Shown: positions 42,557-53,500 of the stretch, one piece after another
Position numbering within the stretch: position 1 is the first letter of the stretch
Layout: each line of letters begins with the position of its first letter
Source: Winogradskyella bathintestinalis
GTDB lineage: Bacteria; Bacteroidota; Bacteroidia; Flavobacteriales; Flavobacteriaceae
DNA: 64,000 nt
Reading direction: 5' to 3'
NCBI RefSeq assembly: GCF_030407435.1
Contig: NZ_JASDDK010000001.1
Coordinates: 124,001 to 188,000, forward strand
The notes under the pieces: generated by a model
Database searches by the model: none
Seen by the model: only the letters and a program-made list of their open reading frames with translations
Told to the model about the DNA's origin: nothing
Made by a program: the position numbers and the translations under genes

Positions 42557-43486
42557 TTAGAAGTTATATACCACTTCTAACTTTTGGCCTTTCAGAGCTT
42601 CTTTAGCTTTGTCTAAGTTTTCGGTAAAGCCTAAAATATAACCACCTCCACCAGAGCCACAAAGTTTTAAATAATAGTCGTTGGTTTCAAGACCTTTTTT
42701 CCATAGTTCATGAAATTGAGCCGGAATCATAGGCTTAAAGTTATTTAGCACTACTTTAGATAATTGTTTAGTATTCTTAAACAAAGATTTTATATCACCT
42801 TTTAAGAAATCGTCCACACAAGCGTCGGTATGTTTTATAAACTGGTCTTTAAGCATGCTACGAAACCCTTCGTTCTTCATGTTTTCCATAAAAATGCTAA
42901 CCATTGGAGCCGTTTCACCAACTACACCACTGTCTAATAAAAATACGGCACCTTTTCCGTCTGTCTGTTGAGAAGGAATTCCAGTAGCCTCAATATGATC
43001 TTTAGAGTTAATTAAAATAGGAAGACTTAAATAGCTATTTAAAGGATCTAACCCCGAAGATTTTCCGTGGAAAAAAGATTCCATTTCAGAAAATATCATT
43101 TTAAGTTTTAATAATTTTTCTCTTGTAAGATTCTCTAAAATAGTAATTTTATCTGTAGCATATTTATCATAAATTGCTGCGACTAAAGCTCCACTACTAC
43201 CTACCCCATAACCTTGAGGAATAGAAGAATCAAAATACATTCCGCTGTCCACATCACTTTGTAAAGCCTTAATATCGAATGTCACTAATTCTTTATCTAG
43301 ATCATTTAAGTAAGCTACAAAACGTCTTAAACTGGCGTTAGATTCTTGAGCCAATTTATTAGGATTTTTATCTACTTTTAAAGCCCCATTATAAAAATTA
43401 TAAGGAATAGATAAGCCTTTAGAATCTTTAATAATTCCGTACTCTCCGAATAAAAGAATCTTTGAATAAAATAATGGTCCTTTCAT
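42557..43486 (-). CDS. Mevalonate kinase-like GHMP kinase
   Basis: The 309-residue GHMP-fold kinase has the ATP-binding motif PQGYGVGSSGAL (near residue 95) and the C-terminal GSGGGGYILG motif (near 279). With diphosphomevalonate decarboxylase encoded 40 bases upstream, the likely role is phosphorylation of mevalonate in the isoprenoid pathway; phosphomevalonate kinase is an alternative. A terminator follows it. Confidence 0.85.
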   Translation of the reverse strand: MKGPLFYSKILLFGEYGIIKDSKGLSIPYNFYNGALKVDKNPNKLAQESNASLRRFVAYLNDLDKELVTFDIKALQSDVDSGMYFDSSIPQGYGVGSSGALVAAIYDKYATDKITILENLTREKLLKLKMIFSEMESFFHGKSSGLDPLNSYLSLPILINSKDHIEATGIPSQQTDGKGAVFLLDSGVVGETAPMVSIFMENMKNEGFRSMLKDQFIKHTDACVDDFLKGDIKSLFKNTKQLSKVVLNNFKPMIPAQFHELWKKGLETNDYYLKLCGSGGGGYILGFTENLDKAKEALKGQKLEVVYNF

Positions 43487-43526
43487 GATTTAATAGCTGT
43501 TACTTTAACAAATATACGTATTATAA

Positions 43527-44621
43527 TTAAACTTGGTTGGCGCCAAATCCAATTTTGTCGCAAATATAATGTTCATTTTGACAATAGCTAATTAATTCAT
43601 TTTTAATAAATTCAAGAACAGATTTGCTTTCATTTTGCGGATATAATACATGCACATTAGCACCAGCATCTAAAGTAAAACAGACTTTAGAATTTGTTTT
43701 TTCCCTAAATTCCCAGATTTTATTTATAATTTCTAATGTGTTTGGTTTCATTAGTATGAAATAAGGCATACTTGTCATCATCATAGCATGCAACGTTAAA
43801 GCTTCGCTTTCCACAATTTTAATGAATTCGTCTAAATCTCCAGACGCTAAAATTGCTTTGAGAGCCGCCAAATTGGTGTGTGCTTGCTCAAAACGTGTTT
43901 CGGCAAATGGATGACCATACATTAACTGATGACCAACAGTACTACTTACCTGCTTTTCACCTTTATCGACCAATAAAATAGTGTCTTGAAAATTATTAAA
44001 ATTTGAATGCACTTCACCTTCAAATTTCACTCCATATAAGTCTGAACTTTCAGCAATACTCTCATTTTTCCCCCAAACTACGAGCTCCCCTTCAATACTT
44101 CTACAGGCACTTCCTGAGCCTAATCTAGCTAAAAATGACGCTTTTTGATTGAATGCCTTTTCTGAAATCTCAACGTCGCTTAATAAGCGTTCAATACTCA
44201 TTAGGCACAAAGCTATTGCGCTCATTCCGGATGCTGAAGACGCTATTCCTGAACTGTGAGGGAACGTATTTGACGTTTCAATTTTGAAATGATAATCTCT
44301 TAAAAACGGCATATAAGTTTCAATGCGCTCAAAAAAAGTTTGAATTTTAGGTTTGAAGGCTTCATTTTTATTTCCTTCAAAATAGATATCGAAACTCAAA
44401 CCTGATGTCGCTTTAGTTATGAGGTCTTTTTTAGTAAAGTTGATTTCGGTAATTGTTTTACAATCTGAAAGCGTAAAACTTATCGATGGATTTTCAGGAA
44501 TTTGATGTTCCTTTTTTCCCCAATACTTTACTAAAGCAATGTTACTTGGCGACTCCCATTTTACGGAACCGTTATTTATTTTTGAATTGTAGGTTTTCAG
44601 GATAAAGTCTTCTGCTGTCAT
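43527..44621 (-). CDS. mvaD: Diphosphomevalonate decarboxylase
   Basis: The enzyme makes isopentenyl diphosphate from mevalonate diphosphate. The 364-residue sequence has the typical SNIALVKYWGK near the N-terminus, SGIASSASGMSAI (about 124-136), GSGSACRS (about 172-179) and DAGANVHVLY (about 326-335). Length is slightly above the bacterial norm. It is the first gene of the mvaD-mvk unit; a -7-like box lies 66 bases before its start. Confidence 0.92.
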   Translation of the reverse strand: MTAEDFILKTYNSKINNGSVKWESPSNIALVKYWGKKEHQIPENPSISFTLSDCKTITEINFTKKDLITKATSGLSFDIYFEGNKNEAFKPKIQTFFERIETYMPFLRDYHFKIETSNTFPHSSGIASSASGMSAIALCLMSIERLLSDVEISEKAFNQKASFLARLGSGSACRSIEGELVVWGKNESIAESSDLYGVKFEGEVHSNFNNFQDTILLVDKGEKQVSSTVGHQLMYGHPFAETRFEQAHTNLAALKAILASGDLDEFIKIVESEALTLHAMMMTSMPYFILMKPNTLEIINKIWEFREKTNSKVCFTLDAGANVHVLYPQNESKSVLEFIKNELISYCQNEHYICDKIGFGANQV

Positions 44622-44687
44622 AGTCTACCATATATCTCAGAAAGTCTGCATTACAGCAAACTTTAATGTTTTTTAATCTTAAGCGCA

Positions 44688-44695
44688 CAAAAATA
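44688..44695 (-). promoter_or_regulatory. -7 box ahead of mvaD
   Basis: TATTTTTG on the minus strand matches TAnnTTTG; predicted start near 44681, leader about 60 bases. No clear -33 element. Confidence 0.3.
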
Positions 44696-44720
44696 CGTAA
44701 ATTATATACGTTCTTATTTT

Positions 44721-45254
44721 TTATTCCCTAGAGAGCGCCTGCAATTTTATCATGGTTTTATAATTTCGAGCTGTGGCTATTACTTTTAATTTCTTTTCAA
44801 ACCAATTGACCCCCAATTTTGCTTTTCCTGCACCTAATGAATAATATATATAAACACAATTTTCAGTGATTATAAATTCTTCATTGGGAAAATTTTGTTT
44901 AGCTATAGCTTCTATCAATGTAGCCTCAGGAGGTTGTTTCAAGATTATGAAATAGCTGTTCGTTTTTTTTTCTTCCGAGAAAGGACAATTATTTAAGATC
45001 GATTCCAATACTAACGGCGTTCTTATCAAAATATGCACCTCAAAACCGAAATGGTTTAAAATTGATTTTTGAATGTTTTTTTCTAAATTTTCTAAATTCT
45101 TATTTGATGATTGAAATATAACATTTCCACTTTGAATGTAACTTTGGACATTTTTTAATCCTAATTGGGTGAGTAAATTTCTTAACTCAACCATGGGAAC
45201 TTTTTTGTGTCCACCGACATTAATACCTCTAAGAAATGCGATGTATGTAATCAT
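44721..45254 (-). CDS. DUF1697 family protein
   Basis: The 177-residue protein begins with the diagnostic YIAFLRGINVGGHKKVPM segment and QSYIQSGNVIFQS (about 39-51), and ends with the conserved ARNYKTMIKL motif. DUF1697 proteins have no assigned reaction. The gene stands alone upstream of the mevalonate genes. Confidence 0.9.
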   Translation of the reverse strand: MITYIAFLRGINVGGHKKVPMVELRNLLTQLGLKNVQSYIQSGNVIFQSSNKNLENLEKNIQKSILNHFGFEVHILIRTPLVLESILNNCPFSEEKKTNSYFIILKQPPEATLIEAIAKQNFPNEEFIITENCVYIYYSLGAGKAKLGVNWFEKKLKVIATARNYKTMIKLQALSRE

Positions 45255-45655
45255 ATAATAAACCTAATCATTTTAAAACATTTCTATTTCTTTATAGTAA
45301 AAATATAGTTTATAGAATAAGGATAAAAACAAAGTGTGAACGTATAAATTTCCATTCGGTGAAATACAGAATTTTTTATCCCCTCTATTTTCAACAACTA
45401 ATCGCCTCTTCTATAATCATTCATTAAAGATTGTTGCAACGTTTGCCATACCACTGAGCATTAAGTCATACTAATGAAGTTATTGTATGTTTACTTTGAA
45501 ACTAATTTTTAGATTTTGCTAATTTTCTAATCTATAACCTCATATTTTCTTCTAATTTGAAGGGCTTATAAAATCCACAAAATGCAAATAAATACGATAA
45601 AATGTTGCACCCTTAAAGAAATAATGTAGTTTTACCGTATTAATAGTATAATGCC
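45255..45655. other. Intergenic region between divergent genes, nothing recognised
   Basis: About 400 A+T-rich bases between the DUF1697 gene (minus) and the histidine kinase (plus). It must hold two promoters, but I find no perfect -7 box, no tRNA and no credible small ORF. Confidence 0.4.
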
Positions 45656-47938
45656 ATGTGTTTTCCCAAATCGAACATTGCAATTATTTTGTTTGTAATT
45701 CTATTTTTACAAGGGTTTAAATTACAAGCCCAACAACCACTTATAAACGCTGATAGCAATTCTACTTTCATATTTGATAACTATAAACTTGATTTATTGG
45801 TAAAAAACGACAGTTTGTATAAAGCGACGTTATTACTCACCGATGCTATTAGTTATTCTCAGAAACATCGTATAAAACCACTAGAAGCCAAGGCTTATGA
45901 CGCACTAGGTATCGTATTATCTAAAATGTCTAATTTCAATAATGCTGAATCTTACCACAATAAAGCGTTAAAAATTCACGATTCCCTTAACGATACAAAA
46001 GGGATAGATCGTTCGTTATCGGGTTTATTAAATACTTATGTCTATTCTAAAAATTACGACAAATTTGACAGCATTTATCCAAGAGCAGAAGCAGTATCTA
46101 AAGCTCTAAATAGCGAAATTTATTTTATAAATCTGGAATATAAGATTAAAAAAGATTATTTCTGCAACGATAATAAAAGTATGCTGATTTATAGCGATCT
46201 TGGTTTAGAAGCGCTTACGACCACCGATTTTAAAACCTTAAATTATTCTAACAGTTACCGTACTGAAAATTTGAAAGAAAATTTATTTCAGTCTTATCAG
46301 TATCATAAAGCGCTTGCAAAGGTTAAATTATCAGAATTTAAAGCTGATGGCTTTAATTTACTATTCGCTCTAAATGAAGAAAAGTTAAAAGCGTCATTAG
46401 ATACAGATATTACGTCTTACCGCAAGTTAGCCACTTTAAATTATTATAAGTATCTCTATTATACAAATAATATCAAAAATTTAGATTCTGCTAATAAATA
46501 TTTATTAAAATCTGATGCTTATAAATATAAAGCTTTGGTAAATGTAGCTACCAATAATACCAGAAATGGTGAATTGATTTCTAAAATTATTAATTCGGAG
46601 CAAAAGTTAGCCCTATCTAACGAAATTAGAAATAGAGATGCACAAACCTCTCATATTTTCTTATTAAGTACAATTATTACAAGTATACTTTTGGCGGTTG
46701 TACTTACTTCATTTTATGTCTATTTTAAAGCCAGAAAAAATATTGTAAAAATTAACAGTGCCTTGCAAGCTTCTAATAAAAAACTGATAGCCATTGATAA
46801 AAACCGATTAGAGTTTTTCTCTATTTTAAGCCATGAATTGCGAACACCAATTTACGGAATTAACGGATTAGCCACACTCATTGAGCAGGAAGAAAATCCA
46901 GAAAAAAAACAGCATTATTTAAACTCATTGATATCTTCTAGTAGTTATATTTCTACACTAATCGATAATATATTACAAGCCAATAAATTAAAGTTTGAAC
47001 AGAAAACACTTCACCTAAAACCAGCCAGAATAGAAAATGTTGTAAAATATGTTTTAAGTACCGTTGAAATTGCGGCCAAAAACAAAGGATTAGACATCAG
47101 TTGCCATATTGATCCGTCTAATGAAGGTGAACATATCTTAATTGATAAGATCGCTTTTAGTCAAATTTTAATCAACTTAATTTATAATGCCATTAGATAT
47201 ACTTTTGAGGGTGGCATAAAAATTAATGTGTTGCTTGTAAAACGAACCTTGGGACATGTCACTTTAAAATTTGAAATTGAGGATACTGGAATTGGCATTA
47301 AAGAAGAGCATCGTTCTGTTGTTTTTAGCGCTTTTGAAAATAAAGCATTTTTAAGTAAAAATAGTAGTGGTTCAGGATTAGGGTTATTTATTGTAAAAAC
47401 GCTATTACAAAGTCATAATTCTAATATCGATTTTATTTCTGAACCTGGAAAAGGCACCACCTTCTTTTTTGAAACCACCTTTAAAATTGCTGAAGATAAA
47501 CACAACACAAAAACTGCTATACCGAATTTTCATAGAAATATGCAAGTTTTAGTGGTTGATGATAATAAAATCAACTTACTCATTACCAAAAAGAACATTG
47601 AAAAAATAGGTTGTTATAATTGTGAAATAGCTACTAATGGCCGCGAAGCCATTTCCATGATTAAGCAAAAAGATTTTGATCTAATTTTAATGGATATTAA
47701 TATGCCAGATATGGACGGTTTTGAAGCCACTAAACATATTAGAATGTTCAATCCTACGGTTCCCGTAATTGCTTTAACGGCCCTAAATTCTGCTGAAATA
47801 TTAATTAAATCTCAAGCATCCGGAATTAACCAAATCATTACAAAACCTTATGTTTTCGATGATTTTAAAGATATTGTATTAGCACATACCGATGCTGATA
47901 TCAACTATGTAAAATCTAAAGACATTGCTACAATGTAG
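45656..47938 (+). CDS. Hybrid sensor histidine kinase/response regulator with TPR sensor
   Basis: The 760-residue protein has a signal sequence (about 8-24), a periplasmic TPR-like region (30-325), one membrane segment (about 333-355), a HisKA dimerisation domain with His393 in SHELRTP, an HATPase domain (N-box NLIYNAIRYT, DTGIGI, GSGLGLF), and a C-terminal receiver domain with Asp680 in LMDINMPDMDG, VVDDN before it and a KP lysine near the end. It would sense a periplasmic signal and pass phosphate internally. No partner regulator is adjacent. Its 3' end overlaps the convergent flavoprotein gene by 34 bases. Confidence 0.92.
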   Translation: MCFPKSNIAIILFVILFLQGFKLQAQQPLINADSNSTFIFDNYKLDLLVKNDSLYKATLLLTDAISYSQKHRIKPLEAKAYDALGIVLSKMSNFNNAESYHNKALKIHDSLNDTKGIDRSLSGLLNTYVYSKNYDKFDSIYPRAEAVSKALNSEIYFINLEYKIKKDYFCNDNKSMLIYSDLGLEALTTTDFKTLNYSNSYRTENLKENLFQSYQYHKALAKVKLSEFKADGFNLLFALNEEKLKASLDTDITSYRKLATLNYYKYLYYTNNIKNLDSANKYLLKSDAYKYKALVNVATNNTRNGELISKIINSEQKLALSNEIRNRDAQTSHIFLLSTIITSILLAVVLTSFYVYFKARKNIVKINSALQASNKKLIAIDKNRLEFFSILSHELRTPIYGINGLATLIEQEENPEKKQHYLNSLISSSSYISTLIDNILQANKLKFEQKTLHLKPARIENVVKYVLSTVEIAAKNKGLDISCHIDPSNEGEHILIDKIAFSQILINLIYNAIRYTFEGGIKINVLLVKRTLGHVTLKFEIEDTGIGIKEEHRSVVFSAFENKAFLSKNSSGSGLGLFIVKTLLQSHNSNIDFISEPGKGTTFFFETTFKIAEDKHNTKTAIPNFHRNMQVLVVDDNKINLLITKKNIEKIGCYNCEIATNGREAISMIKQKDFDLILMDINMPDMDGFEATKHIRMFNPTVPVIALTALNSAEILIKSQASGINQIITKPYVFDDFKDIVLAHTDADINYVKSKDIATM

Positions 47939-49122
47939 GCGCCTGTCCATGCGTTCTGAAAATTAAATCCACCTGTTACCGCATCTACATTGATCACTTC
48001 ACCTGCAAAATAAAGATTGGGAATTAGTTTACTTTCAAAAGTTTTAAAGTTTACGTCTTTTAAATCTACACCACCAGCTGTTACAAATTCTTCTTTAAAA
48101 GTGCTTTTTCCTGATACCTGAAACACGGCTTTGGTAAGTTGATTAGCTAGAGCTTCTAATTGCTGCTTATTTATATCTGCCCAGCGTTCGGATTCTTCAA
48201 TATTTGAAGCCGAAATTAATGACTTCCACAGTCGTTTTGGCAAATCGAATTGGGTTAATTTAATTACTGTTTTTTTAGCAAAATCTTGTTTGCATAATTT
48301 TAAATGTTCTAAACAGGTCGCGAAATCTAATTGAATAAAATTAACTTCAATTTTAAAATTATAATTTCGTTTTGCTAATTCTACAGCTCCAAAAGCAGAT
48401 AGCTTTAGAATGGCTGGTGCACTCATACCGACATGTGTAATTAATAACGGCCCTTGCGATTCTAAATTTGTGCCGACCACTTTAATGTCAACATTTTTGG
48501 CAACAACTCCAGGTATATCTTTAATACGCTTATCCTTTATATCGAACGTAAATAACGATGGAACTGGCGGAACAATGGTATGGCCCAAATCTTCAAGTAA
48601 CTTCCAGATTTTAGGATTACTACCTGTTGTCACTACTATTTTTTTTGATTGAAAGACACCTTGAGAAGTTTCAATTTTAAAACCATTTTCCGAAGACTGC
48701 AAAGTTTTAACTGCGTGATTATATAATACCTCAACTTGATGTTGCTTTGCTTCATTTAGGAAACAATCAATTATAGTTTGTGACGTATTTGAAACCGGAA
48801 ACATGCGCCCATCTTCCTCTATCTTCAATTCTACCCCGCGTTCTTCAAACCAAGCGATGGTATCGCCTGTCATGAAAGTGTGAAACGGGCCTAATAATTC
48901 TTTTTCGCCACGTGGATAATTCAACACTAATTCGGAAGGTATAAATTCCGCATGCGTAACATTGCATCGACCACCACCTGAGATTTTCACTTTTTGCAAA
49001 CCTTCTTTTCCGCGTTCTAAAATTGCTACTGACAACCTTGGGTTCTGCTCAGCGATATTAATAGCTGCAAAAAAACCTGCTGCACCTCCACCAATAATTA
49101 TAACATCCTTAGTAGTTACCAT
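47905..49122 (-). CDS. BaiN/HI0933-family flavoprotein
   Basis: The 405-residue FAD protein has the N-terminal IIGGGAAGFFAAI dinucleotide motif, KVKISGGGRCNVT (about 44-56) that is diagnostic of the HI0933/YhiN/BaiN family, TTGSNPK near 166, and the C-terminal GGVDLKDV and AGEVINVDAVTGGFNFQNAW. Members are presumed oxidoreductases; BaiN acts on bile-acid intermediates, but most relatives have unknown substrates. The ending overlaps the histidine kinase gene on the other strand. Confidence 0.9.
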   Translation of the reverse strand: MVTTKDVIIIGGGAAGFFAAINIAEQNPRLSVAILERGKEGLQKVKISGGGRCNVTHAEFIPSELVLNYPRGEKELLGPFHTFMTGDTIAWFEERGVELKIEEDGRMFPVSNTSQTIIDCFLNEAKQHQVEVLYNHAVKTLQSSENGFKIETSQGVFQSKKIVVTTGSNPKIWKLLEDLGHTIVPPVPSLFTFDIKDKRIKDIPGVVAKNVDIKVVGTNLESQGPLLITHVGMSAPAILKLSAFGAVELAKRNYNFKIEVNFIQLDFATCLEHLKLCKQDFAKKTVIKLTQFDLPKRLWKSLISASNIEESERWADINKQQLEALANQLTKAVFQVSGKSTFKEEFVTAGGVDLKDVNFKTFESKLIPNLYFAGEVINVDAVTGGFNFQNAWTGAYIVAMSLDFT

Positions 49123-49175
49123 CTCGGAGTTTTAAAAGTTTTAATGTTTTATCCATAAAGCTGTATCGTGAGACT

Positions 49176-50513
49176 TTAAACTTCAAATGTATATTCTGAA
49201 GGGTTTACATTTTCGAGTTTGGTGATATAAGAATTAATGAGTTCAATATCTCTTTCATTATTATGCGTATCTAAAGCATCCTTTTTTAGATTAACGACCT
49301 CTTTAATAATCGTCTCTTTATAATTTTCGTTCAGCACATTATTTTGCTGTAGTAAATATTGAAACATAATAAAGAGTTTTTGAACTACAATAATATCATG
49401 TCTACAATAAGTTCTTAATGCTGCCATTACGTTATACAATAACTCTTCAAAACTTACGGTGTTGATATGTATAATTGCTTCGTCATTTTCATTAAAATAA
49501 AAACTGTGATCTTTCTTAGTCATTCGTAAGGCAAAAAGCTCAGTAATATAATCAATGGCATTAATGCAAGTGCCGGGATCATTAATACCTGGAGACATGG
49601 CTTTTAAAGCTATTTCGGTAATTTGCTTAAAGGCGAGCACATAATTGTCTTCAATTAGCTCGTTATTGGAAAATACGATGGTGTCTAAAAGTTTAGATTC
49701 TAAATCTTCATCCTCATCCATACCTTTATTTGCTTCACCCTTGTATTTTATAACCGCGATACCTTTTAAAATATAAGCTCCTTTTATGGGCACAATTTCA
49801 ATTTTTAAATTATGTTCTTGTGCTAAGTTGGCTAATGGCCTCAAATTAACATCTTGCATGTATCCCGTGGTATTAGCCGTTATACATTTCCAGTTGGAAG
49901 AGTCTTCAAATTCGGTATCAATATATTTTTCAGCTTCAACTAACTTTTCTAAACGGTATTTTGATTTTTTAAAAATCTTGTCCATAATAGTATTCACTTG
50001 AATTTCTTGTGAAATAGAATGGATAAAATAGATGAAGGCACCTAAACTTAAGGTCATAAAGATAATGGCTAATAAAACAGAAAAGCCTGGCATTTGATAT
50101 TTATCTCCATGAGGTGTAATAGAAACCAATGTAAAAATGCAGTATAATAAAGTAGCATTGTAAATACCCAGAATTATTTGATGTCTTCTATTAGAAATTA
50201 AACCTGGTAATACTCTTGGCGAAAAATTACTTGACGCTTGATTTAGTAAAATCATAACCAAAGAAAAACTAAAAACCATAATAGAAATAAGACCAGCAAT
50301 AAAAGTGGTCAGCAGACTTCTAGCGGTTTCTGTATTGTTGACTACCAAAATCGGAGCATGTTCAATTAAGTATTTAGAAATACCTATGCTCTCTAAAAAA
50401 ATCATAAAAAAAGCAAATAACAACCCTACAAGACTTATAATCGCCGGATAGAATGCAATTTTGCTTTCTAAATTCTCAAGTGATTTAAATATTTTATACA
50501 AATAGCTTTTCAT
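49176..50513 (-). CDS. DUF2254 membrane protein
   Basis: The 445-residue protein has four N-terminal membrane segments (about 20-40, 65-90, 110-130, 140-165) and a soluble C-terminal domain, matching DUF2254. The FSPRVLPGLISNRRHQIILGIY stretch between segments and AMSPGINDPGTC near 310 are family landmarks. Function unknown; possible channel or stress-related membrane protein. It starts 10 bases after the stop of the large phosphoesterase fusion, so the two are co-transcribed. Confidence 0.88.
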   Translation of the reverse strand: MKSYLYKIFKSLENLESKIAFYPAIISLVGLLFAFFMIFLESIGISKYLIEHAPILVVNNTETARSLLTTFIAGLISIMVFSFSLVMILLNQASSNFSPRVLPGLISNRRHQIILGIYNATLLYCIFTLVSITPHGDKYQMPGFSVLLAIIFMTLSLGAFIYFIHSISQEIQVNTIMDKIFKKSKYRLEKLVEAEKYIDTEFEDSSNWKCITANTTGYMQDVNLRPLANLAQEHNLKIEIVPIKGAYILKGIAVIKYKGEANKGMDEDEDLESKLLDTIVFSNNELIEDNYVLAFKQITEIALKAMSPGINDPGTCINAIDYITELFALRMTKKDHSFYFNENDEAIIHINTVSFEELLYNVMAALRTYCRHDIIVVQKLFIMFQYLLQQNNVLNENYKETIIKEVVNLKKDALDTHNNERDIELINSYITKLENVNPSEYTFEV

Positions 50514-50522
50514 AGAGAAATA

Positions 50523-53500
50523 TTAAAAATTGAGTCCAAAACCAAATGAGAATCTTAAGCCTTCTACACTGTTAAACAGGTTAAATGTACCTGAAAGACT
50601 TTCGGCTGCCGTAACCCAAAAACCACCACCATAATCATTATGCCATTTATCTGAATAATCTCCTTTAAACCATACTCTACCGATATCAAAACCTCCAAAG
50701 ACACCCACTTGTAATGGTAGTATACCGGTTTTAAAAGTATTAAAACTATACCTTAAATCTGAACTTCCTACTAACGCGTTTCTTCCCGTAAATCGTTCAT
50801 TTCTGAACCCTCTCAACCCATTTCTCTCTCCAATATGGGACGCTTGATAAAATATTAAATCATCACCAATTCTAAATTGGGTTCTTAAATCGGTCTTTAA
50901 TACCAATTTTCTATTTTTAGAAATGGCGTTATAGAATCCTAAATTAGAATTTATATAACCATAAGTATTCTTAGTATCTTCAAACTCTGTTTTTACACCA
51001 AGGTTTAATAGAAACGTCATACCTCTTGTTGGAGCCAATTTTTTATCGTAACTCTCATAAGTATATTCTGCTTCTAATGCTCCGAACATACGACGTTTAT
51101 AAAAACCATCGCTATCATTCGCAAAATTTGCTATAAACCTATCGTTGGTTTCACCAATCTGTATGGCTTCAAAAATAGTTCTAAATCCATAATCACTACC
51201 AAAGTTTCCTTTTTTCAAAATTCCAACTTTAGCCATATATATACTCGTTTTTACGCGATTATAATCTAGGTCTCGTTCATCATCCAAATTATCGGTTTCA
51301 TTACCGTAACCAAAAAAGTTGTTGCTAAAATTTTCTGATGTAAAACGTCCTCCGACATGTAAATTCCAATCGTCTTTAATATTGGCAAATTCGGCATCGT
51401 AGTTAATAGAAAATCCATTGGTTGCAAAAAAGTACCCCCCTTTAAAGCGATGCTGCTGAGAAAATGGGTTTCTTTGAAATCCTTTTTTCGTCTTGCTGAA
51501 GGATATACCTAATGATACCCCATCATCTGGATTAAAACCTACTGCTGGAGTAATAACACCAGCACTTGTGATGCTTTTTTGAAAATCAAAAAGATTTAAT
51601 TTATATACGTCTGTTAATCGCAACGTACCACCCTTTTTTTCTTGAATGGTATTCGGTTTACTTTGATGATCATAAATTTTAACTTGCCTTCCATTTTTTA
51701 TAATGTAAGTGTCATTTTCTTGGCCACCGATTAATCTTGTGAATATTAAATTCTTCGCTTTTCCTTTTACTTCAAAAATATCTTTGTCATCTAATCCATA
51801 AATCCAAATTTCCTTAGTTATGCTCTTGTCAAAGGTTTTATCGACAATAATATCTGCTTTTTCACCTCCTTTAATTCTTGATATTTTAACATGGGTTTTA
51901 TTATTATCGGTTCTTGTTACCTCGATATAATCATCTTTATCCGTACCTGTAAGAATCACCAACCCATTTAAATGCTGGTAATAGCGTGTAGCAATATCTA
52001 CCAAATTCGCTCGTCTGCCTTTTAGTTTCTCTTTTATATCGTTTAATGTCTCATCTTGAGCCGTTTCTGGCACTTTAGAAAATGCTTCTTCAATTACCTC
52101 GTCAGTGATATTATTTTGAAGAAATTTAGCATGTTTTAACCATTGTTCTTTTGTAGATTGCTGTATTAAAACCCGATCTAATTTTATACCAGCTGAATTC
52201 ATCCATTTAATATCATCTAAGGTTTCGTCGTATACCTGAAGTTGTTTTGAAGAACCAGCAATAACTTTCATGACATCTAATAAACCACCATCGAAGTTAG
52301 AAAACACCTGATCTCTGTCTCTTGGAATTGGTTTAAAGAGTTTATCTCCATTATCTTGATCAAATTGTGCCCAACGCCATTGATCTTGATGACGATCCCA
52401 ATCGCCTATCAACATATCAAACAAACGCGCTCTTACATAAGCATTATCATCTATTTTATATTTTTCATCTTCACGTATTTTTTCAATAATATCGTGTGTG
52501 CTTTCTATATCATCGGCATAACCAAAATTGCGCTCATCCGTATAGTTATCTTCTGGTCGTTCTTCAATCATATAGAGCTCATCTCCATAATCTTTATTAT
52601 ATCGTCCTAAATATTTATGCTTTGGAATATAAAATATTCTTGGATTGGTATGATATATTTCAGCAGCATCGGACAAATCTGGAACTACCATAAATGCATA
52701 GGGATGTGCTGCGGTATAGAAATCTAAAATAAGACTCTCTACTGCTGTTCTTTCAAATTCATCTTGTATATAGGTATCCTTAAATAGAACTGTTTGTAAA
52801 TACTGCGTAGCACTTTTTTTAAGTGCACGCATATTTAGCTCTCTTCCATCTTTAGTTTTTAATCTCAACGAGCGTGTTTGGTGTCCACCACCCGTTCTCA
52901 CAATTTCTAAACCCCCATATAGCGTATCTAAAGTCGCCACTTTAGCCGTTATTTGTTTACCGTAAATTTTTCTATAATGGTCACCCCAAATCGATTTAAA
53001 AAAATCTGATTTATCTGTTTGTTCTTTGGTGTATATTGAAACTTCAATGTCTTGTGGGAAAGATTCTGGCAAATGAGACACATCATATTGCTCGGTGGGA
53101 GGAAAAACTTCTTTAACAAACAACTTCGTTGCAATGCCATTTTCTGCACCATACATGGTTACCCAACTACTACCGTCTTCAAAAATAGTGAGCTCTGCAA
53201 AACCTTGTTTACCATAGGTAAATAAACCTGTATTACTTAAATCTGCATACGACTCCTTGGCACCAGAACCTGAAACTATTTGCTTAATTTTTCCTTTTTC
53301 TAAATATTGAAGGGTGTGCTCATGCCCTGAAACAAAAACCACATTCTCTGTATCTAGAGTCATGGTTTCTAAACGATTCATTAGATTATTATAACGTTCG
53401 TTATAACGGTCTTGAATAGAAACACCTCCTTGTGTTCTAATTTGTGTAGCCAAAGAAGCCAAAACAGGTAACGGTAATTTTTTTTGCGTTGGAAATAAAT

